A stretch of 64,000 bases of DNA from Strongylocentrotus purpuratus (Eukaryota > Echinodermata > Echinoidea > Camarodonta > Strongylocentrotidae). The stretch spans positions 20,644,114 to 20,708,113 of the forward strand of contig NW_022145611.1 of the NCBI RefSeq assembly GCF_000002235.5. The letters are read 5' to 3'. The position numbers and the translations under genes are program-made. The notes under the pieces are model-generated. The model worked only from the letters and a program-made list of their open reading frames with translations. It ran no database searches and was not told where the DNA came from. Positions 45,841-58,800 of this stretch are shown one piece after another (position 1 is the first letter of the stretch; every line of letters begins with the position of its first letter).

Positions 45841-48800
45841 GAGGCAATGACGTCACAAACTGATAACCAAATTGGCAATTTGTGTAGTGTTTTTATAACT
45901 TCCTTATTAGTTATCCGATTTTACTCTTTTTTGTTTGCTGTTTCTCTAGTTTTTCTGCATCTATTCAAAGCAAATTATTTTTAAAGTGGACTTAGCCTTT
46001 AACAGGAAGGTAGGTGTCCAATATACATCAGAAATGTACATAGATTAAGGTTATATGACCCCTAAATCAGTAGGTCAATGCCTAAAAACAGCTTTGAGGC
46101 TCGTTCTTCAATGCTTCACTTGGGGATGGCATTGCCTTTGCAGCTAGGTCTAGCCCTATTTATTTGTATTTTGCTTTTCATGACTTCAAAGTGGGGTGCC
46201 AAGAGAGCAGGGCTGAACCTTGGGAAATAATTGGGAATTAATTATTTGTTACATATACCCAATATTTCATTATTCACAATCAATTAAAGGTAATACAACG
46301 TTTGGTATGGGGTCATGAATTCGGTTCTAATGAAGATATCGGAAGCATATGCGATCTTACAATATTCAGTGATCGTTGGTCAAGGTCAAGGTCAAGATCT
46401 TAATTAAGCTATAAAACAATGTTTCCTGACTAAAATAGATCGATTAGCTTTTTCCGTTTGGAAATTATTAATCACAACTACATATTCTGAGATTTTCATG
46501 GTCTAACACACAAAATACAAGAAAACATACATTCTATTTTTGCCTTCTACTTTATTTCATGCGATATATTAAATCAATACATTCTCGAAGTTGATGTTTC
46601 ATTCAAAAATAATAATTTAATCAATCGAATTACAGCCTATATTGCACCATAATAACATTGATACAGTTCATCCATACTTCACATAAGCACATGAATTTTA
46701 AAGGCACATTGGCATCAGTAGTTACTGTTACATCTAGGAAGACACAAGGCATATTTAACACATACATATGATGTAGACTCTTGAAAACCCATACATGTAT
46801 CGCCAAGCCTTCCCTCATGCCATGTGCCACTGATTTTAATATAGTTTACGATGGATCTTTCAATTCTAGTTTGCACACAAGTAGAGGATAATTCATGCAA
46901 TGAGTAATGTTTTTTGTTGTTGTTATTCAAAACTTTGGGGCAGATACCCACCTAACAAGGTATATATGGATGTGCATCTCTAAATGGATCACTTTTTGGC
47001 AAAAAAATCCCAAAACATGAGGTCTGATTATGATTTTGTCCTGGAAAATCCTCCCAAAATGCTCCACTTTTAGATCTACCCCTTAATCATGGCTTACAAC
47101 TTTCTTTCGACCAACACCTCACCCACATTCTCCCTGAAATGAAATTGGAATTCCCAGATGCAAAATGAAATATATTTGAAGTCTTTTTGCTTTTGCATCC
47201 GATGGGCACTCTTTTCTGGAGAAATTACATTTTAAAATGGGATTGGTTTGGAGGCTTAAGCCACATGTCCCTATCCAATCCAAATCCCAGTTCCCCCCTC
47301 CCCGGTCAATGAGCTATTTATTAAACAAATTCTTGCCACAAAGATGAAATAATAACACCTTGAATTGTGTATGTCCACATAGCAAACTCCTTCTCAAAAT
47401 GACAACTTTGTGCACAAACAATCAAATTCCCTTTACACTTATCATTCCTATTGTTATTCAATGCCCCAAATACTTCCCAGTAAAACTAATGCCAGGTTTT
47501 CATTTTGAATGTAGGATTAAATACATGAATTCTGAGTGGATACTCAACATGAGATCTGACATTTTACTACAAATTTGGCAGGTACAAATATTGAATATTG
47601 CACTTACACAGATATTGGGCATGACTACCTTAAAGCATACACATGTATTGCAATTCAGCAGTAACAAAAGAATAGATATGGCAACATATGACATTACCAG
47701 TACACATGTACATATGTTGCTCATGTCAAAATGTGTCCCATATTTTTGCAATTAGTACTCTAGCAATGTAAATAAAGTAGAATAAGAAAGCAAAACAAAA
47801 TTAGAACAATTAGTATGCCATATTTTCCCTAAAGTTCATTTACCATGAGGAATTTTTTTTTTTTTTAAACCAAAAGTTACAAGCAAATGATTGAACATGA
47901 TTGAGAACACATGCATAAGTGGGAAAAGCCAAATAAATCATTAACAAGCAGTATCTGTGAAAATAATATCACATGAGATAAAGCAAGCACCATTACAATT
48001 TTTTGTAACACTATTACAGCATTTGGTACTCTTTATTTCTCCTAAGTTATCATTTCTTGCAGTCGTGTTATATTTCTGTTTCATGTTTATGTGTTCTAAG
48101 TTTATAATGTATAGCACATAGACAATTACATCGTCTTTATTATGTGCTGTGCAAATTCAACATTATCATCATTATCATTATTATCATTTCTGGGAGATGT
48201 CACCACCATACATGTCACAAACATTTTGTTCAAGTTCATTTTCAAGATAAAGAATTTGTTCGCATGTACATGCATGTAATATATTCAGCCCGCCAAAGCA
48301 TTTTCAATAGTATTATGTCATTATTTCATTTGCACATCCAGTCCGACTTGTTTTTACTCGGCCACCAGGAGTGTTGAGCCATACCATTTTCAGATTTATA
48401 TTCAGATTCAAATAAGTACAATGCATTTTGAAGTATAATGGGCATAAATATGTCACACAATAAATATTCTGCTATGACCCTCTGGGTTTGTGCAATGCTG
48501 GGTAATACAAATTTTATATAGGGCTTTTAACACTGACCTAATGACCCAACTAACCATCACAGGAAAGGGTGCTTAAGTACAAAATTTCTGAAGGGGCACA
48601 TTAATCCTTTAGCAGAAGTTTCCTGAGCATTTTACTAGGTGTAAACACAGTATAACTAGGTTTGTAATAAAAAATGCAATACAAACTTATATATTTTGCA
48701 AGCATGACCCATGCAGGCAAGTCTTAATCAGATTAACAGCGTAGTAATAGAACTGTCAAGCGCTTTGGTAATTTTTAGTGCATGTAAAACTCTATATAAA

Positions 48801-49222
48801 ACACCAGATTACTTTCATGATTATTTCATTCATATTGATCAGTCATATTATAGGCTAGAGCTTTACATACTATCTCGACACAACAACAATGAAGCTGGCT
48901 TAGGCTTCATTCAATTTTCAAGGTATTTTTTGTATATGTCAAATTAGAGTCAATGTTTGCAGACTATCCACTATTGTAAAACCAGAAACTTTCATGCATT
49001 GTGAAGGACGGCCATTCTACGAAAATTTCTCAATTTGAGAAAGTTTAGTCTCGTCTAAATTGTGATTCAGTTTGCGGCATGAAACTTTCATGAATCTTAA
49101 CCACTTGTAAAACTTGCAAACATTTCCCCCATGTGAAAGTTTCTGGCTGATACCTTGGTCACACCGCCAAACTGACTCCATACTGACCGATTCTCTTTCA
49201 TTAGTCGCTATGTTCATTTTTT

Positions 49223-49253
<31 letters not shown>

Positions 49254-49309
49254 GGGGTTGGTTTGTTGTCTGTCTGCTGTCAGTGTCATTAATGTGAATG
49301 GGGTACCAC

Positions 49310-49747
49310 TGTATACCCTCACTGTGTACTGATGAGCTGCTATGATATGACTCCCATAAATTAGAGACTGCATCTACACACTGGCCGCCATACCCTTTAC
49401 TGGGTATTAATGAGCTGTACCGTGGCTCCTAGGCCATGACTAGTTTGTAATTGCAGACTATTCTCCAAACTTCCCAACCCAATCACTGTGTACTGATGAG
49501 CTGTACGATGGCTATTATGATACGGCTCCCTCAAATACAAGACTGTATCTGAACACTGGCCGCCATACCCTTAATACTGGGTATTAATGAGCTGTACCCT
49601 GGCTCCTAAGATATGTCTAGTTTGTGATTGCAGGCTATCATCCAAACATCCCGACCCAATCACTGTGTACTGATGAGTTGTATGATAGCTGCTATGATAG
49701 GACTCCCTCCTATCAGAGTCTGTGTCCAGAGAGTAGCCACCATACCC
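49310..49747. repeat. Decayed tandem copies of the DHX57 3' end
   Basis: Five tandem units of about 80-90 bp lie just after the DHX57 stop. They repeat the last codons: '.cactgtgtactgatgag.tg', then 'tacgatgg..gctatgat..g', then 'gctccct'. Units start near 49318, 49396, 49487, 49570 and 49663, before the real gene end at 49748. The units at 49487 and 49663 are the most similar. Alternate units have 'tactgggtattaatgagctg' instead, so a two-unit block of about 172 bp was itself duplicated. Confidence 0.8.
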
Positions 49748-49891
49748 TCACTGTGTACTGATGAGTTGTACGATGGCCGCTATGATGCGGCTCCCTCTGG
49801 GGCAGGTCCCTAGATCCATGTCAGGTTGATTGATCTTATCAGCCAGGAGTTGATCCAGCTCTTTTCTCAGCGTCCTCATCAGCTCACCAAC
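49748..49891 (-). CDS. DHX57: DHX57 terminal exon
   Basis: Forty-seven codons and [20 protein letters not shown], then [20 protein letters not shown]. This is the usual amphipathic C-terminus. The acceptor is unusual: a transposon end lies about 21 bp upstream (see findings), and only a short T run separates it from the AG. Confidence 0.92.
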   Translation of the reverse strand, partial: VGELMRTLRKELDQLLADKINQPDMDLGTCPRGSRIIAAIVQLISTQ

Positions 49892-52800
49892 CTATTATGG
49901 ATCACAAAAAAACTAGATGGAATTCGACTGCGCGCAGTCGAAAATGATGCCTCCGTCATAGAGCAATTTTACAAACCAAAACAGAACACATTTTAAAATT
50001 CAAGTTCAATTGTAATCCATTAACAGGTTCTCAGAATATTGTGATTACAAGCAATTTCTCATATACATATATGACCCTTTGATCTTTGACCTCATGACCC
50101 TAAAATCTACTCAGTTCATTGGCTCTGCAAGATGTCCTGAGTTAAATAGTAATCCATCTGTCAGTTCTAATGAGAATGTGTTCACAAGCTATTTCTGCAT
50201 ACATAATGAGCCCATGACCTTTGACCTTATGAACCAAAAATCTAATCAGTTCATCTGCTCTGCAAGTAACATACATGACCTAAGTTTAGCAGCAATCGAT
50301 CAATCGGTTCTTGAGATAACGCAATCACAAGCTGTTTTTGCATACATAATGTGCGCTGTGGCCTTAGACCTTTGACCTCGTGACCCCAAAATCTAATCAC
50401 TTCATCGGTTCTGCAAGTAACATACATGACCTAAGTTTGGCAGCAATCCATCACTCGGTTCTTGAGATAACGCGATCACAAGCTGTTTTTGCATACATAA
50501 TGAGCCCTGTGACCTTTGACCTTTAACCTCATGACCCCAAAATCTAATCAGTTCTTTGACTCTGCAAGATACATACATGACCAAAGTTTGGCAGGAATCC
50601 ATCAATCGGTTCTTCAGATAACGTGATCACGAGCTGTTTTTGCATACATAATGAGCCCTGTGACCTTTGACCTTTGACCTCGTAACCCCAAAATCTAATC
50701 AGTTCATCGGCTCTGCAAGATACATACATGACCAAAGTTTGGCAGGAATCCATCAATCGGTTCTTCAGATAACGCGATCACGAGAACGGGACGTACGTAC
50801 GTACGTACAGACGTACGTACGTACAGACGGACGGACGGACGGACAACCCGAAAACATAATGCCTCCGGCTACTTCGTAACGGAGGCATAAAAAGAAGAAG
50901 ATCAAAACGAGATACACACTAACCGGCAGTGGCAGTTCCCCCTAACTGTGAACTCCCCTCCCCCTCCCCCCTCTCCCAGTTGCTTGTAAATTGTAAATAG
51001 TTGCTTGTAAATTTCTCTGACTTGTGCCATCCCCCCACTGTCAAGACAGACATCTGCAACTGAACTTGGCTTCTAGACAAAGAGGTTCCTTAACTAAAAT
51101 GTATCAACTTTGTCCACGAAAGATTTTTTTAAAGTACTTTAACATCAACAAAATATTTCTGTCTTGTTAACATGAATTTTACGTAAATGAATAATACCAG
51201 ATGATTGAAGTAGAGCAATATCTACCTCAATAGACTTGACCCGGAACTGAATCCATCCGTTGTCAAGGGAGATGATGAACTCTCCAGCCTTGAGGTCAAT
51301 CTTGAGTTCACATCCTCCAAAGAGGAGCAAAGGGTAGACGGACACCATGCTACAATCACGGATGTACACCTGGTGAAAAAACATTCAATGCAATTTAACA
51401 ATTATTGTAGATAAAAAGCTACAGTTTACATCACACATAAAATTGTGTGAGATTGTATTAAAAACATATCATAAGCTCAAACATGGAAAGCTTAGTACAA
51501 ATGCATGTAAATAGATCTAGAGACATATAGTACGAAGCCTTAAGAAAAGATGTGTCCTGAGACAACAAAAATTAAAGTCTATACTTTTGGCTAATAGTCC
51601 GAAACATACAGGGTAGAGAATTTTACTCTTGGAAAAACAGATCTTGTTAATCTACATTGAACGGGGGACTCCCCAATAATCAAGGAAAACAAATTTCTAT
51701 CGCAATGACCAAATAACATGAGAATTATTTACAAAGCACAGCAATAGCTCTTTACTAATCCACTTTATACTCAACCAAAAGACCATTTTCGTAATGTAAT
51801 CCAATTTAATGCATAAGTCTTTGTTAAGTGCCTTGTTACAAATTACTTTAAAACAATCATACCTTTGATGTTTTGACTTTCTCCAAGAAGACAAGGTATG
51901 GGCTCTCAAAGTGCCTCACTCCAAAGTTGACTGACTTTGGATGGACACTCACCTGTAAAAGAGACAATTATCAAACCACTGTTTTTATAGTTACCAATAC
52001 CATGTGTCCACAAGAAGCAGGGGTCAAATGATATATATATTTTTTGGAGGGAACAAATGTATCTGGACACATAAAATATCACTCTGGTATACATTTATTT
52101 ATGAAACAACAACAAAATGTTTTGTTTCATACCTAATTTGCCTATGAATATCTAAGATAACCAAACCATTCCAGTATAATAATTCATAAATAACACTATA
52201 ATCACTGCTCTATTCTTATACTGATGTTGTGATAAAGAGTGTGATTCTTAAGAAAACATTGAATTTTCCAATACTATAGGACTTTTTCAGGCACAACACT
52301 TAATAGTTAGAGTACAAATCTTGTCTGAATTTTGGTGAAACTGATAATCAACAGACCTAGTTTGATCATAGACATAGTGATAATCATGGGGGCAAGAAAG
52401 CTATGTCTTGGGGGAAAATGAAAAACTGACTATTATCATATCTTACATATCCATCATCTTTGGTCTTGAATTTGATTTCCTGGGCCTTGGGGTTCATGGG
52501 GACTGCTCCTGCACTAGACTGGGTGTACTTGGCCTCTGGGGTCAAGACCTGGACTACGTTAGGATAGAGGGCAGCGCAGAGCACCGCTACCACCAGTTTG
52601 TCGTTGCTGGCATTTACATTGATCTGTTGGAAGAGAGAGAGATTGTGACATGTATGAAAATGGAAGAAAAGGGGGTGACAATGAAAGCTGTAGAAGTGTC
52701 CTAGTCAAGTGGTTTAAGCACTTGACTTTGAAATTTGAAGGTCGTGGTTCGATCCGTGACACAGCTCTAATGTCCTTTGGCAAAGCATTAATCTACATTT

Positions 52801-55800
52801 GCCATACTCAACCCAGGTGAGGTAAATGGGTACCTGGCAGGAATTAATTCCTTGAAATGCTAGAGCACTATAATATAATGCAAAAATCTTTGATAAGTGC
52901 CATGTGACAAAGTATTTCATTCAGCTGTTATGAATAATAATTGTTTTTCAATATTCAGAATACGAATTGCATACATTAGATGTTGCTAGTTAGGACAAGC
53001 CATGTTTGTCCTACCTAGCAACAATTAATGTATGCAATTCTTACCATTGAAATATAATTATTCATATTCATTAAAATGGTCTATTCGATTTGAACCCTGG
53101 ATCTTCCAAACCAAAGACCGCTGCTCTTCCCACTTCTCTTCTATCGCTATTTTTCCTGTCTCACCTGATTGTCACAGGATTTGATGATCATGTCTCCGTA
53201 ACCGTTGGACCTCCTGTCCATCTGACGACCGGTAAGGTTCAGGCTGACAAAGCCGATGCTGCTGAGTAGCTCTGCAAACTGATGCTTCATACTAGCTATC
53301 ATCTGGACACACAAACAAAGAGGAACAGGAGAAGACATTTCAGAACTATTATTCCTCTTTATAATAATGATAATAGCTCACATTTATAATGCGCCTAATA
53401 CTTTGTTTCTAGGCGCAGCACATATTATTACCCCGGTCATCGGATTCAGGCTTACCTGCAACACAATGTATGCACATTTTCCACTCCCTGGTGAGTATTA
53501 TCTGTCTGATTTATCTTTCTGAAGCTTGAAGCTTGCTTGAATTAAGGGTTGTGTTCCAAAAACTTTAGGTGTTTTGTTGATTCTACCACACATCCGGCAA
53601 CATTAGAATAGCTATCCATGATCAGTACCTTTGAGTACACTACAAGAATCTTTAGGACTGAGGGAGGCAGTTGTACCCAAACTTAAGAACCCTAATAAGA
53701 TACAATCGCTGTATACTTCTATTATTATTATTATCACGTATTTGGCTTCACCTATGCCTGGGGGGCAAAAAGCCAAATGAATCACTGTAACCCTTGAATC
53801 TCTCCTCCCGGTATAACTGATTGGGGCTGTGCAGATAGGTGGACCTCTGGGGTTTCTCCTTTCTCTTACACAAATATTGCAGTGGGTTAGTAATGTGCAA
53901 AGGTGGTGACCCTCCTAAATGGGACTTCCATTTAATGTCCTATCTGACGGACAGAGGGTTTTCCACTGTAACATAGCCTGCGTCTATGAAACAGGGGAGG
54001 GGCAACACACAAATCGCCTCCTTACATACCTGGAGTGTTTTGACTGAAAGAAAGTTCTCATGACAGAATCTGTAGCTGAAGTAGTTGCTTCGTTCAATAG
54101 CTGTGGTCCAACCCTACAAAAAAGAGAAAATTGAAAAAGAACATGCCAATTAAATGAAATCATTTTCAGCTCCAATCACAGTCAACATGATGGATGAAAA
54201 TAACAATCTTTCATTCACTTTTTAGAAGCAGGTATGTGAAATTTTGCTTGTGCGATTGTACAATAAATGATGGATAGTTTCAAATTCATGCTGCTTACAA
54301 ACAACTTTATTACAGGGAGCGATTCAAACAAAAGAGTTATTCCTGAGGTTACAATTAGCTTCCAATTGTCAAGCGATGTGATGGAACAGCAGAGGGTCTG
54401 TTCCTACTTACCGTGTATGCTCTCAATAGGGTCAGGTGATCACTGTTACCAACGGCAAACTCCTGTCGCTTTTTGTCGGCCTGGTCTCGCTTGTCGAAGG
54501 GCGCCATCTACATATGGAGAAATTCAAGTTGAAGAAACAAATACAATGTGAAGAGCTAATACAAGAACAGTTATCACACACTGTGGTCAATGTTCTATGA
54601 ATTCTGTTCAACCCAACGCTTGATTTAAAGTCATGTCTATAAACTAAAGGAAAAGATGGACTTTGGCTTTGATAAAACATGCTTTGTTAAAACATGACTT
54701 TAGGCGCAGGGTTATTTTTAAGATGTTAGCAGAATATGGCAATATATGTTAATGCTATGAAGCTTATTAAACCCAATGTACACATCTTAAAAACCATTTA
54801 TTGAAAGTATGCTTTCCATTTACCTCACTTAATTGAGTTTGAGTATCTAATTAACGATGACTTTGGATTGATAAAATACTCTGACTTACAAATGGTGATC
54901 TGAAGCTGAGGCTGGCTGCAATGGTCAGGACTGGATCCAGGCACTGGAAGATGGCTCCAAAGAGCATCAGCTTACCAATCCTCACATCCACAGGTAGAGA
55001 GGCAAGATGGTAGCCCAGAGGTGTTAGATCCTACAACACCAAAGACAGACACAATTAGCAACAACAAGAATGTTAGATGCTGCTTATAAGTATTGGTTTG
55101 CATGGTGATATACAGTAGGCTTGCAGTTGCACCATGTGAGAGAAGGAGAGGATTGGGGAGTCCTGAAAAGGACTCTCGTTAATATTTCTTTCTTGAGAAT
55201 GTTATAGACCATTTCTCTCTACTGCGGTATACTGGGTGGACTTGCTGGGGAAGAGAGGGGCTGTTAACACTACTGCCAGCAGATCAGATGATCTTGAGAG
55301 TACTTTATGACCAGATATAATCATGTTGATGTGCACTCCCTAATCTTGATACCAGAAAGGGAACATACACTTCAAATGATCTGATTATTATACTGATGTA
55401 GAATCAATGGTCATGACAGACTGCTATTCCACATTTTGCCTGACAACCAATATGAGATATTCCAACTGTGATGGAAAATGTGATGTTTCCAAGAGGAGGT
55501 CCCTCAAAATAATCCAAGAAGTAATTAAAAAACCTGATCTAAAGTGACAGCTCCTAAGTCTTGTAGTCTCTGAATGGCATCATCAATGTTCTCATTCTTG
55601 GGAGGCTCCAGCAACTTGTTTAAGACTTCCTGAAAAAACAAACAAAACAAAGATTATTTACTTACATGTACATGTATGTTTCCAATATGTTTTGGAGTTA
55701 TCTATCAAGGTACAAGATCGCTCCACCAGAGCCCTATACATGATGGACTTTGACTGATATCCCTATGAATACATGGGGTGGAGCCTAATCCATCAGTCCA

Positions 55801-58800
55801 CTGTATCTTGTCTAATGTTACATCTAAATCAGGGTTCATTTCATGTTAACAAAATCCCCTGATTTTTTCCCCCTGATTGAATTTCAGAAATTACAGGATC
55901 ATTAATTTATTCCTGTATGAAATGTCTTGATAGAAAACCATCCACTGGACATGCAGTTTGGACACAACACAAAAAGTAACAGACTTACTACTCTCTTTGG
56001 GGGCCAATAAAATTCCCACACTTTCCTGATTTTTTGTCCTTACTAAAGAGATTTTTCTCAATTTCACTGTGGAAATAAAAGGGTTTTCCTTGATTTCAAG
56101 GATAATCAGTAAATCTCAGAGTGAGAATGTGTATGGACACGACTGAATACCTTGACATGGTATCCCTGGAAGACGTCCAGGATTTTGATTCTCAGTAGCA
56201 GCTGCTCCAGGGGTATACGCTGAATCTCTGCACATGATATAAAAAAGAAATATATTTACTAAACATGGCTGCAAAGGAAATATTACACTTCAATGGACCG
56301 ATTATTTACTTTCATATTTGCTATATACTGACAGGGATCAAAATTTGTAGAGAATCATATAAAGGATGGAAAAATTATCTGTACTCCTATCATCCTATTA
56401 AATACTAATTTTTGTCAAAAACTGGTAGAAATGAAGTATGAGTTCATGCGTTAATAATGTCCTTCCAGCTCTAAGCAGATGATATATATAAGTGATGTCA
56501 GAGATTTCCTTAGATAAGTTGGTTGCCGTGGCAATCACGGTGATAATGCTTTCCCAAACTGTTCCTCCATACCTGGTAACTGTTGATCCCGTAGTGCAAA
56601 CTCAAAGGTGTGGTTGGTGAAGAGATGGAAGCAGACTCCAGCCGTCACACGACCTGCTCGACCTCTACGCTGCATGGCGTTGGCCTTGGACACCCAGACT
56701 GTTTCTAAAGACTCCATCCTCTTACCAGAGTCATATCTGATTTTTTTTTTAAATAATAAAAGAAGAACATATTATGTCCGATTAGACAAGTCTCATTTTA
56801 GATTTTGTGATGTTAAAGCCCGTCTGCACTAGTTTGGCCAGTAGGAATTAGACCTCCCTGCAAGGTCACTGACAGTTGGTTATCTCATCAACTCGGCTCT
56901 CAATTAACATAAGAAAAAGGGGATCATGGGGGACCAACAGGCACTGATGAGGCATTGTTTGCTGTATAGAGGGCGCAAGTAGCTATAAGTAGTGCAGAGG
57001 GGCTTTAAAAGACAGGTGGTCACTCAAGAAGATTTCTAGTCCTCTATTGATGCTATTGAACATTTTTCTTCAGTTAGTCTCTTGTCATGTACATGAGTAA
57101 TCACAAATATATTTGTGATTAAAATTACTTTCTATGTGAGCTGATCACGTTACTCTTGTTCATCATTCATCTTGTGACTTAACTCTAGAATAATTTCAGA
57201 AAATGTAATGTAATTTCCTACAAGCTTATTTTAATACTTATTTTAATACTTACCTCTTTTCTTTCATCCTGCCAGCATCAATAACAAACACAATGTCATC
57301 GATGGTGATGGACGTCTCTGCTATGTTGGTTGCTATGACGATCTTAGTGATGCCTTCCTGAGGTTTATCGAAGGCAGCATTCTGATCTTCACTTGAGAGG
57401 GATGAGTGGAGAGGTATCAACTTGTACCTGATAAAGTAGGGGGATGCGATATAGTGATTTAATTTCAAATTCAAATTTATAATTTACATTTTGAAGTAAC
57501 AAAATACATCATAAAAGTGATTAGAATTTAGCAAAGAAATTACAGTACAGGAATAGCAATATTGTTTTCATGTGAGGAAGTGAGGAAGGAAGAAAAACTT
57601 TTTGACATGAAATGAAACAGAAAAAAGAAAATAATTCAAATTATTACATATTAGTTTAGTACAGAGGCCAAAACGTATACCAGTTTATTATCAGTCTATC
57701 TTGTGAAGATATGAATGTGAACATCAAATGCATGTGGGTTCTTTTAATTTCTGTGCGAGAAATCTACAATCAAGACTCAATAACATATATATTACCTTAC
57801 AATCTAATTATGCAAAAATCAAATGTATTTCCATTTTTCCAAAAAACTGATTGTATCTTATATTGAATTGTATCTTTCTGTAAAATAAGATGATGGCAAA
57901 GATATGACTGCTTCACTGAGATATCATTGATTGAAGGAAATACACATAATTATAAAGAGATAGGACTGCTTGCATACCTGCCAACATTTGAAAATGAGAA
58001 TTAAGAATTTTTAGCACGGTATGTCTTCGAAAATAAGAAATCTGTACCATTAACAGGCGGTAAATCTGTGCAAAACTGCCCAATCTTGCAGCCCTTCAGC
58101 GCACGCAATACATGAACTCTCACATCGCGGCATATGGTAAAACAAGTTTTATTTGGCTTAAGCAACACAAAAAACAAAACAAACAAAAAATTGAAAAATT
58201 TTGGGGTCCTAAAAATCCAGAAAAACAGGATATTCCGGATTATTCGGGAGGGTTGGCAGGTATGTGATTGTACTACTCTTTATGAAACAGGGCCCAGATG
58301 AGTCGATCATAATAAGATGGAGCTTACTTCTTAGGTTTTCTTGGTCCACAGAGAGAGCTTTGAAGCTGCTCGTAGAGGTCGGTGATCTCACCAAGTCCAG
58401 GTAGAAAGATGAGGATGGCACCATCCTTGGGGTACTGCAAGAAATCAAAAAGGTTACAATTGAAAAATGAGTATTAACATGTAAGCCCAGCATTGTATTA
58501 TGAAATGCAACATACAACTTTGTGAGAGAGAGAGAGGGTTAAAGAGTCCTGGAAAGGATTCTGACTCAGTAATCTTTCTTGGGGATGTGTGTAGTCCTGA
58601 AAATACAACTTTTTCTTGTATGAACAGTACTAAAAACCATAAGCATTTGTTTAAGAACTCAAAATGTGGGTATACAAATTTTGCATAAAATGGTGAACAA
58701 ATTTCATCAAACATATTTCCCCTTAAATCAGAAAGCATCATGTGGGACTTACTTTTTTGGTTGAGCTCACAACGATATCTCTTCATACTATGCACATGTT

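Larger units (their letters stand above)
41644..49747. other. Repeat-rich region between the UGT and DHX57
   Basis: No coding exon is supportable. From left to right it holds poly-C tandem repeats, a 7SL-like fragment, a block between two CA tracts, a hAT-type MITE, an array of about 155-bp units, and AT-rich DNA from about 46 to 49.3 kb that is probably in part the DHX57 3' UTR. Open frames in the last part (up to 131 codons near 47.4 kb) have no family signature and low codon quality. Confidence 0.6.

Noticed and set aside
47360..47755. A 131-codon plus-strand frame
   Set aside because: Composition is that of AT-rich non-coding DNA, no motif, and it lies in the probable 3' UTR zone of DHX57 on the other strand.
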